Numbered from the stretch's first letter, positions 20,940-32,784 are shown. The stretch is 64,000 nt of DNA from Zingiber officinale (GCF_018446385.1 NC_056001.1:110253740-110317739), one strand, 5' to 3'. Program-made: numbers and translations. Notes: generated by a model from the letters alone, not told the origin.

Positions 20940-21514
20940 CATCTTTCCTAAAAGATATACATAAGCTGTATGAATTCTAAATAATCAAAATAAAAATTCG
21001 TATAGAAAAAAACAAGAATATATGAGCATGGATCTTCATTTCATGGAGAACATGACATAAGAAAGTAAATAATGCATAAACATAATGACAAAAGCCATAT
21101 CTTTGCCCTTTAGCATCGTCAAGAAAATCTTGTGGAAGAAGAAATAGCGGAAGGAAAAGGTAGGCCTTTCGGAGAATTTAGAGTTGACGGTGTCAAATTC
21201 TCTTCGTCAATGGGGAACGAAGAGACGTCTCAAGATTATCCTAATCCTCTGGGGGCCAACCTATTATATAGTGCACATCTATTATCAGCCCGTCGATAAT
21301 AATAGATGTGGGACTATAAATCCATATATACTGAACATCTATTATCAGCATATAGATGATAATAGATGCGGGACTAAATGTTCTACACATACATGGTCTA
21401 CATCCAATAACTGAACCCAATAAACCTAAGTTAGATCACTTTAAAGGGTTCAGATCGTATTCACATATGCAACTTACAAATAAGCCCACCTAATAGGGAT
21501 AATTATATCCAACA
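20940..21514 (-). repeat. 3' LTR of a Tork-like Copia element (left end uncertain)
   Basis: The right end CCAACA is followed by the polypurine tract (minus strand AAGTGGGAGATTG). A TATA candidate (CACTATATAATAGG, minus) lies near 21270. Two inverted repeats of the words CATCTATTATCA and TGATAATAGATG lie upstream of it at 21278-21370. The left boundary was not found. Confidence 0.65.
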
Positions 21515-24500
21515 ATCTCCCACTTGTGCTATATGTGAGTTGTATGTGGAATACAAGTAAAACTTTAGTTGATATCAAACTTTATGGGTACAGAATACTC
21601 CTGTAAATAATCTGGTCCATTAACTTCATCAGTATAGGACTAAAGAGGTCATAGCTACTGTATATGATCGTAACAAGCACCAACAGTAATCACAATACCA
21701 ATGTCATTAATGACATAGATCAAGATGTAGATGTGTAGAGTGAAAATTACATGAAATGTGATCAATACATGTCAATTTTCAACTGGTCCTAAGATGACCT
21801 CAAAAGAGGTCAGATCATATTTGCAAAATACTTTATACTAAAATGCAATAGCAAATTATGATCCAAATTGTATGATTTTAAAAGGAATTTATATTATATT
21901 TATAAACATCAAACGCTAAACAGTAGTAGTAAATGATGATATCATAGTCAGAGTGTTAAATAAACATATAAATTCCCATTAATATTTTGAACTTTAAGTG
22001 TGTACAATAATCAAAACAAAATGTTTGTCTTTACTATCAAATATATAGCAATAAGATAAATACAGACTCCCACTAGATGAGTTCTTCTTCCATAAGAAGG
22101 ACTCCCATATCCACAACATGCGCATGAAACATCTTAAGCACCAAGCCTTTGGTGAGTGGATCGACTAACATGAAATCTGTGCTGATGTGCTCTACCATAA
22201 TCTGACAACTCTGAACTCTTTCTTTAACCACTAGAATCTTGATGTCGATGCGCTTGGACTTCGACGAACTGCGGTTCTTCTTGGCATAAAGTTTTGCAGC
22301 TTTATTAACACAGTAGATCCTCAATGACCCGTCAATGCCATCAATGATCTGTAATGCTGTGATAAAGTTTCGCAGTCAAATCCCGTGATTGGATGCTTCA
22401 TAGCATGCTATCAACTCTGCCTCAATAGTAGAAGTGGCTACTAGCGTCTGCTTGACGCTCTTCCAAGATATAACCCCTTCAACAAGCATGAAGATATAGC
22501 TCGAAGTGGACCTCCTGCTATCCAAGCATCCAGCAAAATCAAAGTCTAAATATCCAATCACCTCCAGATGATCTGATCTCCGATACGTGAGCATATGTCC
22601 TTTAGTTCTTTGTAAATATCGCATCACTCTCTTTGTCGCTTTCTAGTGTGACGGTCCTGGGTTACTAACATATCTGTCTAACATCCCCACTATAAATGTT
22701 ATATCTGGTTGAGTACAAACTTGTGCATACATGAGATTTCCCACTGCTGATGCATATGGGAATTGTTCCATCTCCTTTATTTCAAGTTCAAGCCGTGGAC
22801 ACTGCTGCAAGTTGAACTCGTCACCTCTTGACACAGGTGTAACCGGGTGTACAATTCTGCATACCATACTTTATCAGCACCTTTTCAATATAGGTCTATT
22901 GTGAAAGTCCAAGAATGCCTCTTGAATGATCACGATAGATCTGTATGCCTAAAACAAAGGATGCTTCACCAAGATCTTTCATTTCAAAATTATCAGATAG
23001 AAATGACTTGGTTTAATGCAGCATACCCTTATTATTACTCGCAAGCAATATATCGTCCACATACAAAACAAATATAACAAACTTGCTCCCACTGAACTTG
23101 ATATATATGTACTGATCAACGGAGTTCTCTTTAAATCCAAATGAGATAACCACTTGATCAAATTTCCGGTACCACTGACGGGACGCTTGCTTTAAACCAT
23201 AAATGGACTTCTTTAATTTACATACTAGGTGCTTTGAGTCCTTAGACTCAAAGTTCTCTGGTTACACCACATATATAGACTCCTCTATGTCTCCATTGAG
23301 GAATGCAGTCTTTGCGTCCATTTGATGTAACTCTAAATCATAATGAGCCACAAGTGCTATGATTACCCTAAGGGAGTCTTTCGTTGACACAGGTGAGAAA
23401 GTCTCCTTATAATCAATGTCTTCTTTCTGAGTGAATCCCTTGGCAACAAGACAAGCCTTATACTTTTCAACATTACCCTTTGAATCCCGTTTGATTTTAA
23501 ATATCCATTTACAGCCAACGGGCTTCATTCCTTCAGGCAATTCGACAAGTTCCCAAACGTCATTGTCCGCCATAGACTTCAACTCTTCTTGCATGGCGTT
23601 AATCCACCTTTTAGGGTTAGAGTATTATTTGACTTCTTGGAAAGATATAGGATCACTCTCTAACCCTATGTCAAAATCATGCTCTTGGAGATAAACATAA
23701 TCACGAGAATTCATGGTTCTCCATTCCCTTATGGATCGCCTTAAAGACACTTGTGTTTAAGGTGGTTGAGGTACTTGCTCATCAATATAAGGCAATACTT
23801 CAATTTCAGTGGCAGGTTCCTCCAATTACATTGGAGATGTCATGGGAATATCTTGGTTCACTACGCTCACTAGATATGTGATACTCATAATGTGCGGTAT
23901 GGTAACTGATCCGGCGGTAAGAACAGGGGACCCCCGTTCTGGGGAGTCAACGCCGCGTGGAAGTCAAAGGATCAATTTGGTCGATAGGCGAAGGTTGAAC
24001 CGACCGGACACCTGAGAAAAGATTGGATCAATAGGCCGACCGGAGAAGGGTGGGCCGACCGCCCGGCAGGCCTACCGGTGTCCAACTGATGGCAAAAGGC
24101 GCCTCGGTGGGAGTCGGGGTTCCGACGCTCGCTGAACAGGATCATAGGGCCGAGCGGATGATACGCTCGGTCGAAGACATAAGGTAGCATACTACGAACA
24201 TTCCCCACAGATCACATTACCGAGGATCTCCTAAGCTTGCCAGTGCATATGGATGGCCGGACGTGATGTGAGTGCCGGCCGGCCGGACGTGAGAGTAAGG
24301 AGAGAAGGACAAGGAACATCTTCTGACAGCTGTCATGCTTTATGACTAGGCCATACTCCAAATCTGGCGACAAGGGGTTCTGATGTCCCATCGAAGACAT
24401 GCTTGGACTGTGGCAGTATGGTGTCAGGTAAGCCTTCTGACAAGCCCTTACCGAGGTATGGGCTGGGGACACGTACTCGCCTCGACATGTGTGCATGAGC

Positions 24501-25400
24501 TCCTTCCCAGCTCTATATAAGGGGCCTTGCACTTCACCGGAGGTACACATTCTGAGAGACTTGGGGTCACTTCTTCGTTGTCCGCTTACCTGACTTGAGC
24601 GTCGGAGGGTCGTCGCCGGGAACCCCTTCCCGGCTCGACTTCTGTGCAGGTTCATCGGAGGCCCGTGCGGACAGTCAGGAGATCTACGTCAGCCTCTTGA
24701 AGAGCGCCACGTGCCCAACGTCCGTTGATTCAGCTTTCGGACAGGATCAGTAACCATACCACTACTGATCGCACTAGTAGTAACCACAAGAGGATCGTCA
24801 ATGCTTTCCTTAAAAGATACTTCACTGATTTTATTACTCCCACTGTCCTCAATGAACTTGGCATTTCCCATTTTAAAGAAGGATCTGTTAGAGGGATAGT
24901 AAAATTTATACCCTCTTGACTTCTTAGAGTATTCTATAAAATTGCAGCTAACTGTTCTTGAGTCCAGTTTCCTTTCATTAGACTTGTAAGGCCTAGCTTC
25001 AGCTGGACAACCCCAGACGTATAAGTGCCTAATGCTAAGCTTCTTACCCGTCCACATCTCAAATGGGGTTTTAGTTACTGTCTTACTAGGTACTTTATTG
25101 AGTATGTGAACTGCAGTCTTGAGTGCTTCACCCACAAGGACTCTGTTAGAGAAGTGAAAACCATCATACTTCTTATCATGTCTTTTAGGTTCAATTGCGA
25201 CGCTCAGCTATACCATTCTGACTGGGTGTATCAGGCATGGTATACTGAGGTACAATTCCACATTCAGCAAGGAGTTCGCAAAAGGTCCTATACGTTGTTC
25301 ACCTGATCCATCATATCCATCGTAATATTCACCTCCACGGTTAGATCGGACAACTTTAATTTTCTTATCTAGTTGAAGTTCAACTTCGGCTTGAAAAGAT
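21515..25400 (-). pseudogene. Copia pol relic, 5'-truncated and split by a solo LTR
   Basis: Minus-strand pieces in order: end of the integrase core and integrase C-terminal part (25400-24750, with RSNRGGEYY near 25340 and TPFEMWTGKKLSIRHLYVWG), reverse transcriptase (23594-23040, with KWIFKIKRDSKG, QMDAKTAFLNGDIEESIYV and a YVDD active site near 23055-23066), and RNase H (22867-22073, with GYLDFDFAGCLDSRRSTSSY and VDPLTKGL). The pieces are in several frames with stops, so the gene is dead. Gag, protease, most of integrase and the 5' LTR are missing; the sequence breaks at about 25400. Positions 21515-22072 are the 3' untranslated part. Confidence 0.85.
23907..24749 (+). mobile_element. Solo Gypsy LTR inserted in the Copia pol
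   Basis: 843 bp, TGATCCGGCGG to GGACAGGATCA, with a perfect GTAAC duplication (23902-23906 and 24750-24754). A TATA box (CTATATAAGGGG) near 24513 gives + orientation. It resembles the LTR part of the Gypsy fragment at 13672-15320, and the same end starts again at 63960. No internal sequence remains, so it arose by recombination between LTRs. Confidence 0.85.
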
Positions 25401-25563
25401 GAGAGTTCTATTTTTTTATTTCAGATAATTCATCCCTCTTACTTCTTACTCACTGTCAAGAGACTTACAATATATTCTTTTCATTTTATCTCTCCTGTCA
25501 AAAGTTTACTCATTATCTTTTTCTAAAAGATCTCTCCTCACTCCTCTCTCCTCTTTCTGTTTA
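25401..25563. other. Short unassigned stretch
   Basis: Pyrimidine-rich, TCTCTCCTC runs; no gene seen. Confidence 0.4.
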
Positions 25564-26187
25564 GGTTACGTTTAATAGGGTGTAATCTGCCTTGTAATAT
25601 AATCAGGATTACATTACAAGGCTGATTATTTTGTTTGGTTTAATTTTAAACTTGTAATGTAATGTAATCCGGATTACAAAAGGTAGTTAAGTGTTGTAAT
25701 CTGGATTACAAAGCAAATACTATGTAATCCGATTACATTACGAGGTCACCATTTAATCAAAATTTAAATGCCGAATATACCCCTAGTCCACCGCGATTGC
25801 CGCCCACCGCCGTCGCCCGTCGCCACCGGTGGCCATTGCCAGCTGCTGTCGTCGTCGGTCGTCGCCCACCACAGGTCGCTGCCGCCCATCGTCGGCCGTC
25901 GTCGCTGCCGCCCACCGCCGGTCGCTGGTTGCTGCAAGCTCCGACAGAGGTGCGGCGACCATCGGTAGATGTCACAGGATATTTTTATCATTTTATAATA
26001 ATAAGAATTACATTGCTTATAAAAAATAATGGACATCAAACAAAAGAATATAATCACCCTTGTAATCAAAGATTACATACATTACATTACCAAACATAGT
26101 AATGTAAATCAAGATTACATTACATTACATTATATTACAAATTTGATTAAATTATAAGTTAAATTACATTATACCCAACCAAGTCTC
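25564..26187. mobile_element. Harbinger-like MITE with GC-rich core, copy 2 (inverted)
   Basis: Same family as 19965-20932 in opposite orientation. The left end is GGTTACGTTT; the right end reads, inverted, CTTGGTTGGGTATAATG. It has the same GATTACATTACA subterminal words and a shorter GC-rich core (25790-25960) of CCGCCGTCGC-like words. The ends are more diverged than in copy 1. Confidence 0.7.
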
Positions 26188-26599
26188 AGTTTCTATCTCA
26201 GCTGGGAATGTCGTGCCAATCAAAATTTTTAAAAAAATTTATAGTTTCTATCTCAGCTCGGATTGTCGTGCCGATCAAAATTTTAAGAAAAATTATAGAC
26301 ATAAATAAAAATAAGTTTCATTTTTAATCCTTTAAGTTTATTCATTTTAATTTTAAAATTTTAATAAAAATTTTAAAAATACAAAATAAAAAGTAAAAAA
26401 TTTAAAAATATTTTTTTCTATTTTAATATATCTAATTACCAAAGAATAAAACAAATTATTAAAATCACATAGTTATAAAAATTTAAAAATCCCAACGTCG
26501 TTATTAAAATTTAAAAATTTTTTGAGCACGGCTGGAAAGATGATACAGCACAAGCTATTAATCCTGTTGATTCATCTGTAAATATCAGAAATAACCTTT
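26188..26599. other. AT-rich intergenic stretch
   Basis: No gene. A short direct repeat of TTTCTATCTCAGCT and GTCGTGCC words occurs at about 26190-26280. Confidence 0.45.
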
Positions 26600-26882
26600 T
26601 GAGCACTCAATGTTATTGCTCAAAAACCATTCACACCTCCGGAGATTCTTGTGGAGGATCTCCTTCAATCCAAATAGATTTTCCCAAATCTTTCGTCGAC
26701 GAAGAAGTTGTTTTGGAAGTTGAGGTCGATAACTGTCATGTGTAGTAGAACGACATTGGATGTACATAACCCATGTCATACAAAATTTGAAACTTTGGAG
26801 CAAGATTCTTCTCCACATCCCAATCGAGAAATCCTAGCCTCCAATATATTATCTTTCTGATATTAGCACCATCAAGGCCCTA

Positions 26883-26917
<35 letters not shown>

Positions 26918-27148
26918 GAATCCAAGAACATCATCAAGCTTCTTGGTGGATTGAAAACGGGAAAGCAATTTGGAGACCTTGGAAGCATTGTCCGGGGAGA
27001 ACCCTCATGTATTCACGAGGTACTCGACAAGGAAATAGGGATCGAGAAAAGTTGTGGAACTTGAGGAGGAGGCGGAAGTGACGGTGGAGTAAGAAGATAC
27101 GACGGAGTTGGGAGGGAGGGCATGGCAGTAGACCAGGGAGTGAAACAT
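26600..27148 (-). pseudogene. Truncated mTERF relic
   Basis: The 5' end aligns with both intact mTERF genes: ATG at 27148 followed by a MFHSLVYCHALPP start, then a LVEYLVNT*GFSPDNASKVS segment with an in-frame stop. A (TA)n tract (about 26884-26914) interrupts the next part, then the KIWENLFGLKEILHKNLRR and FLSNNIE region follows. It ends abruptly after that motif, so roughly the C-terminal half is missing. A copy of the mTERF downstream flank lies 6.6 kb away at 19401-19960, so the lost half may have been displaced by the insertions in between. Confidence 0.85.
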
Positions 27149-27518
27149 TGCGTGTGTGTCAAACGACCATGTGAGGTCTACCCAAATAGATCCGGTAAAA
27201 GCCTAATGCACTCACATCTTCCGGGCTCAATCTAATGCATTTGGATTCGATCTACTTAGCTCGTTAATAAATTAATAGTTTTAGTCTATTAATAATAATA
27301 ATAATTATTATTATTATTATTATTAATCTAGATATCCATGCCTTGGATCGAAGATGGGCAGTCTTCTCCTATTTCATGTACCAGGTAAATTAGGAAGTGC
27401 AATCGGATCCAGATGTGGTATCCTAGCAATTTTAATAGTTCAACCTCTGCGGGGCATAAGATTTACCCTACATTAGAATCGAATCCTCAATGTATGGGTT
27501 AACCACCGTACCTCTTAG
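27149..27518. other. Intergenic stretch with an (ATT)n tract
   Basis: No gene. A TAA/ATT trinucleotide tract lies at about 27285-27325. Confidence 0.5.
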
Positions 27519-28160
27519 TAGGGTTGTAAACAAGCCGAGCCGAGTCAAGTTTTAGGGTGTTTAAGTTTGTTTGATAAGGTAACCGAGCCGAGCCGAGCCG
27601 AGCTTAAAATGAACCAAACTTTTGAAATAATTGTTCAAACTTGTCTTAGTTTATTTTTTATGAGCTTGAGCTTGTTTGAAGCTTGGCTTGAGCTTGGTTC
27701 GTTTAGATGTTATCGAGCTCTAAATTCAAGCTTGACTTGAGCTTGATTTGAACTTAACTTGGGCTTGGTTCGAGCTTCTTTCATTTATATATTATCGAAC
27801 TCTCAATTCAATTTTATTTGATTATTTGAAACTTTTAGTTATTTGATTGATTATTAATCTTAATAATTTAAATTTATTTATTTATTTTATTATTTATTTA
27901 GCATATTGAAATTTTTTTTATTAATGAATATGATTCGTGAACATTGTTCGTGAATATTGTTTATGAATATTGTTGACGAACATTGTTCACAAACATTAAC
28001 GAATTGAACACATATATGTTTAAACTTGTTTGTTTAACTTAACGAGTTGTTTAAGCTTGTTTGTTTAATTAATCTTGTGTATATTGAACGAACATAAACA
28101 ATCTCTTACAAAATCGAACACCAAACTTATTTACGAATACTTGGTTCATTTACAGTCCTA
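27519..28160. mobile_element. hAT-type MITE with CCTCTTAG duplication
   Basis: 642 bp, ends TAGGGTTGTAAAC and TTTACAGTCCTA, with a perfect 8-bp duplication CCTCTTAG (27511-27518 and 28161-28168). Subterminal GAGCCGAGCCGAGC and inverse words relate it to the element at 17814. Confidence 0.85.
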
Positions 28161-28168
28161 CCTCTTAG

Positions 28169-28840
28169 GGGTGGCAATAGTTTCAATTTATTGATAATTG
28201 CTTTGATAACGTGGATGGTATCTTGATCTAGTATATTGGCTCACCTCTTTTTGTCGATCACCAATAACTTCTTTGCTAGCCACCAAATACCCCTCTTTTG
28301 ATAATATGAGCATCGATTTTATTTAAGTATTGACCCATTTTATTGGGCTAAGGGACCTTAACATTAAGGTCAAGATTACCTTTTTCTTTAAGACAATAAA
28401 ATAACCTTTGATTCCACACAATTTATTATTTTTACAAAAATCAAAAGTTCAAAACAGCACCCTAAAATATACAAATCATTAAAATGATATCTTAATTAAA
28501 AAAAAAAATCTAAAAGGATGTCCATTAGATGTTTTATATACTAAGTAGCTGTTACTTAATTGTAACAACTAACTAAGCAACTACTACATAATTATAGTTA
28601 AACTCTAAATTTTAAATTATAAATTTTATATCTTAAACATGGAACATTTTTATATCAATATATAATGACAGATTCAGACATTTAAATATAGAGGGACGAT
28701 TAAGATTTGAGTTGAGCGCAGTTAATTTTTACACGGAATAAGGGACGATATCCTTCATCTTCATCAATGAAACCCTATAATACTACAGGTTGCACTGCTG
28801 ATAAAAAGGGTGACCGCCAATGCCGCCCCCTTGGATCCGA
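28169..28840. other. Intergenic stretch
   Basis: AT-rich, no gene or clear element seen. Confidence 0.45.
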
Positions 28841-29022
28841 GGACGGATCCTCTGCTCCATAAATTACGGACCAGAGAATGATCCATTTTTTTAGATCCTT
28901 GATTCAGATGAGCCCTACCTATTTAAAGGTGGGGTCCATCCAAATCAAAGGTCCTCATACAATGGACTATCTCCTGGTCCACAATTTACGGATCAAAGGA
29001 TCTCTACTACTTGGATCCGTCC
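28841..29022. repeat. Inverted repeat around GGATCC words, possible small MITE
   Basis: GGACGGATCC and AAATTACGGACCAGAG on the left pair with the inverse of CTGGTCCACAATTTACGGAT and GGATCCGTCC on the right, giving imperfect arms of about 45-50 bp. No flanking duplication identified. Confidence 0.5.
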
Positions 29023-29236
29023 CTACCAATATATATATTATCAATTTCATCAAAATTATTTAAATTTCATTAAAATTACTTTTAAACCGTTATAAAAACT
29101 ACTAAATAGTTATTACACGGTTGTAAAAACTACCAAATAGCTATTAAACAGTTATAAGTAAATTTGAAATCTCATTTTTTTTCTTAAATCTACCACGTGC
29201 ACAAAAAGAACTTCAAAATCCAAAGGATTCTCAATA
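29023..29236. other. AT-rich stretch
   Basis: Short repeats of AACTACCAAATAG-like words; no gene seen. Confidence 0.4.
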
Positions 29237-29449
29237 ATTATGACAAAAGTCGAATACGTTCGTCCCTAGTGTCCCCGTCAACCCGTCCCAAAGTCAATAC
29301 GGAGGAGGTAAATCACGGACGACTACTAGCCTTTGGAATAGTGACTAGCACATAAGAGAGGTATTTACCTCGACTTTACCGAGATTAGAATCCCAGATCT
29401 TATTGTGACAACACTTTATGTGCTAGTCACTAGACCCCTCCGAGGGGAC
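29237..29449 (-). mobile_element. SINE-like element with ~17-bp target duplication
   Basis: About 213 bp flanked by CCAAAGGATTC(T/C)CAATAA copies (left about 29219-29236, right about 29450-29467). The minus strand contains GGGATTCTAATCTC, a possible pol III B box, and paired words TGTGCTAGTCACTA / TAGTGACTAGCACA. A related fragment lies at 31935-32040. Family not identified. Confidence 0.6.
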
Positions 29450-29993
29450 CCAAAGGATTCCCAATAAGCACTTTTGATGTGTGATTGTGATATCAGAGCC
29501 GTAAATTTTGCTCATGGAGAAGCAAACAGTTCTGAAATAAACTCTGCAAGAAAAAAAAACACAAAAACATGTGGAAGATCAGGAATTGATTTACTAAAGT
29601 ATTCATTTGAAGAATTAATTTATGATGATCTATTTACAATATATGTAATGTTGTTATATTCAACTGATTAATTAGAAAAACATTTTTTTCTAGATAATTT
29701 CATATTATCTAGAAAAAGGGCCCAGACAGGCAATTCAAGCAAAATGAAGTTTAATACAGTGCTGGTTAATGTCAGGTTGTTGTTGCTCTCAATATGACCG
29801 TAACCTTCAAGGGCCCCTGTCTATAGAACTTCTCCTCCTTTATCTCCCCACCCAACTCTTTAAATGGCCATCTGGTTGCTCCATAAGCACATTCATGGAA
29901 GTACCTTTTCTGGTTAAATCCAGTGTTGTTGGTGAGAGAAGGATGAAGGGCAGTTGAGACTTGGGAGGAGCTAAAGTTCAAGGGGTTGTTGGC

Positions 29994-30686
29994 ATGGCAG
30001 GAATGCTCCCTGGTGTCGAATATGCTCGTCGGAGAAGCCTCCACCTCCGCGGCACTATGACCGGTACAACAAGGAGATCATTCTTCAGTTTGTACACAAC
30101 AGGCCACGAGAAACGTCTGAGTAGTGGCTTCACGGTATGACTGAATATTTCATTTGAGTTTGTTTTCCTTTCAGCTGACACACTGTTATATCACCAGAAA
30201 AGGAGCATCTTGAACCAAGAACTCCATGATGAAGCACTTGGGCATATTGCCAGGGAAGCCAAGGAGAGGTTGGATGACAGATTACAGATTAAAAGGTATT
30301 GATATGAATTAGAATTACAACTTGTCTGAATCAGTTGGATCTTCTCGTGGCTAATTGAGCGGATATGTTTGATTGCTAGGCATAACAGTGCTGGAAGCAT
30401 GAAGCAGAGCAAGAACGAGAAGCAAGGAGGGCAGCACAAGATCCCTGGCAATGTGCAGAGGGAGGTGTTCTCCTCCAAGAGCAATAAGAAGAGGTTTAGC
30501 TGGAGCAAGCTGAGGTGGAAGTCGTCGGAGCAGTCGGATTGCGTGGTGTGCCTCGAAGAGTTCATGACCGGGGACATCCTCGTTCACCTGCCTTGTGCTC
30601 ACAGGTTCCACTGGAACTGCGCCCAGCCATGGCTGGAGACCAGGCCTTGCTGTCCTTGCTGCAGAATGACCATATTTGCTGAGTGA
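29994..30686 (+). CDS. RING-H2 E3 ubiquitin ligase, three exons
   Basis: The spliced product is about 181 residues. Exon 1 starts at ATG 29994 (MAGMLPGVEYARRRSLHLRG). Two splice choices bring exon 2 into frame. One uses donor ACG/GTATGA at 30135 and acceptor CACCAG at 30197 (63-bp intron). The other uses donor CTGA/GTAGTG at 30121 and acceptor TTTCAG at 30174 (54 bp). Exon 2 (RSILNQELHDEALGHIARE and AKERLDDRLQ) ends at 30295. Intron 2 runs to the acceptor at 30379, and exon 3 (30380-30686) encodes the C-terminal RING-H2: CVVC, LPCAHRFH, WNC, CPCC, all eight ligands present. RING-H2 proteins recruit an E2 and ubiquitinate targets. The N-terminal MAGMLPGVE...RRR and AREAKERLD motifs recall plant RHY1A-like proteins, from memory only. 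No transmembrane segment. It looks intact and is the only typical spliced host gene here. Confidence 0.82.
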
Positions 30687-30794
30687 TTACTGCTGCAAAT
30701 AGAATTCTTAGCTACTCTTCAATGTTTCATGTCTTTAATTATCTTTATGTTGGTATCAGAATGAAGAGATCCAACCGTCAGCTGTAAGAATAGT

Positions 30795-30961
30795 CAAAAA
30801 GTCCTGTGCACGAAACTCCCGTCATACGGGATACTGGAGAAGGATCCATTGTACGCAGTCTTATCCTACTTTTTACAAGAGGTTGTGTTCAAGATTCGAA
30901 TCCATGATCTTTTAATCATAAAATAAGAATTTTACCGTTACACCAAGGCTCTATTCAACTA
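30795..30961 (-). mobile_element. Au-type SINE
   Basis: The minus strand starts GAGCCTTGGTGTAACGG (A-box region) and has B box GGATTCGAATC, then ACTGCGTACAATGGATCC and a short T-run end, as in plant Au SINEs. It is flanked by a perfect 10-bp duplication TAAGAATAGT (30785-30794 and 30962-30971). It lies about 100 bp downstream of the RING gene. Confidence 0.88.
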
Positions 30962-30971
30962 TAAGAATAGT

Positions 30972-31934
30972 ATTGTATTAAAATAAGATTTAGGATTTGC
31001 ACAATTAAAATAGAAGATAAGATAGTTCAAAAAACCTTTCTGCTATTTTATTTTAACACCATTATTTCTTTCCCTAATAGAAAACACTGAGAAAGACATG
31101 CTTTGATAATCAAACTTGAAATCTTCCTAATCATGATTTATTTTAATGAAAAAATAAAAATATTAATTGCAATGTGATAAGATTAGGTAGATTAGTGAGC
31201 TGATTGTAGCATGGTGGTGGGGTGGTCACCTCAATAATGAATCGATGTCCCTGGTGAAATTGATATCCATCAGAAATTATTGAGGTTCCTCTTGTCCTTG
31301 AGGAAGATATGATTGATGTGGTGTGAATGAGAACCTCATGGAGTGGAAGGTAGCTCCCACATCACAACATCTGTTGAATTTTTCAGACCAGATGATAAGA
31401 GAACAAAATTATACTTAAGGTAAATAAATAATGCTTCCTTCCTAAAAATCTTGGAAAAAAACATGTTAATCTCAAGCCCTTTGTAACAACAAATAAAGAA
31501 TAGTAGTTCATATTATAAAGAGCATTTAGTAAGAGACCACACTGCATATGGAGGTATTTTCTAGTCCCTAAAATCACTGCAGTACCTATTAGTCTTATTA
31601 CTGTAATGGAACATTTTGCTAGAAAATTTACAGCTTACAGAAATACATTTTCTAGATATTGCATATCAATGAAATTTAATTCTCACAATCTCATCAGAGA
31701 CCTAGGATATAATTTAGATAGACCCATATCAATGCTGGAATTAATCCATAATATCATCTCGAGATAAAAATTAGTATATCCAAAAAGAATGAGGGATTTA
31801 TTTACACAACGAAATAAGATGGTACAGGAAAGGTTTATCATCACTACACCATGACATTGATAATAACAAATTATATGTTCTAACTATCTAGATGAATACT
31901 TTTTAAACAATGTGATAAAAGGTGATTGGTTTGT
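30972..31934. other. Intergenic stretch
   Basis: AT-rich, no gene or clear element seen. Confidence 0.45.
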
Positions 31935-32040
31935 CTCCGGCGCCCCTGTCAATTTATCCCTGTGTCAGCATGGAGGAGGTAAATTACGGATGACTACTAG
32001 CCATTGATGCAGTGGCCAAGACATAGAATACTTTTTCAAC
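31935..32040 (-). mobile_element. Fragment of the 29237-type SINE
   Basis: Shares GGAGGAGGTAAATTACGGA, GACTACTAGCC and neighbouring words with the first third of the element at 29237-29449. The rest is missing. Confidence 0.55.
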
Positions 32041-32479
32041 AATGAACAATATGCAAGACTAATCTATATAGATAATAAACATCAGATCCTTTATTCTGTA
32101 TACTACTAGCACCTTCAGTTCTCATTGATTTAACAAATCTTGTTTATAATCACTGTACAATTCAAATTATTTAGCTATGGAAGCTCAGGTTAATATGCTT
32201 CAAAATACATGAATACGATGACTCTTTATTCATAATAAGGATATCATTTTCCATAATGTTCGATGAAGGCGCATGCAATGTAAATCGGGCAAATTGTCCT
32301 AAACTCCATGCATGCAAACTCAACTTTCTTCTTAGTTCCTACATCAGAAAAAATTTATTTTCACTCAACCCTTCAATGAGTTCTTTGTGTTCGATGCAGC
32401 ACCAAAACCAAATCTACCTTGCGTTAGTACAGTGTGTAAAACCCAGCGTATGATGAGTAAAGGGTGTGAGGGCTATCTA
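32041..32479. other. Intergenic stretch
   Basis: No gene or clear element seen. Confidence 0.4.
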
Positions 32480-32784
32480 GTTAACATCTTCATCCATTCA
32501 AAGACATATAGACTCAGCCTGGATGAAGTAGAAGTGGCATAGGACTTTCCTGAGGTGTTTTTGGATGACATTTCGAGACTACCACCGATCAAAGAGGTAG
32601 AGTTTGGGGTCAAAGTAATATCGGGAACTGCTCTAATATCTAAAGCACCATACAGGTTAACACCTATAGAAATAAAGAAGCTAAAAGAGCAACTGCAAGA
32701 GCTGCTAGACAAGGACTTTATCAGACTGAGTGTGTCATCGTAGGGAGCACCGGTGTTGTTTGTTCATAAAAAGGATGGAATCTG
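32480..32784 (+). pseudogene. Gypsy reverse transcriptase N-terminal fragment
   Basis: Encodes [15 protein letters not shown], then [33 protein letters not shown] and a GAPVLFVHKKDG motif, which is the start of a chromovirus-type reverse transcriptase. A TAG replaces the Trp before GAPVLF. It ends at 32784, before the catalytic part. Confidence 0.8.
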
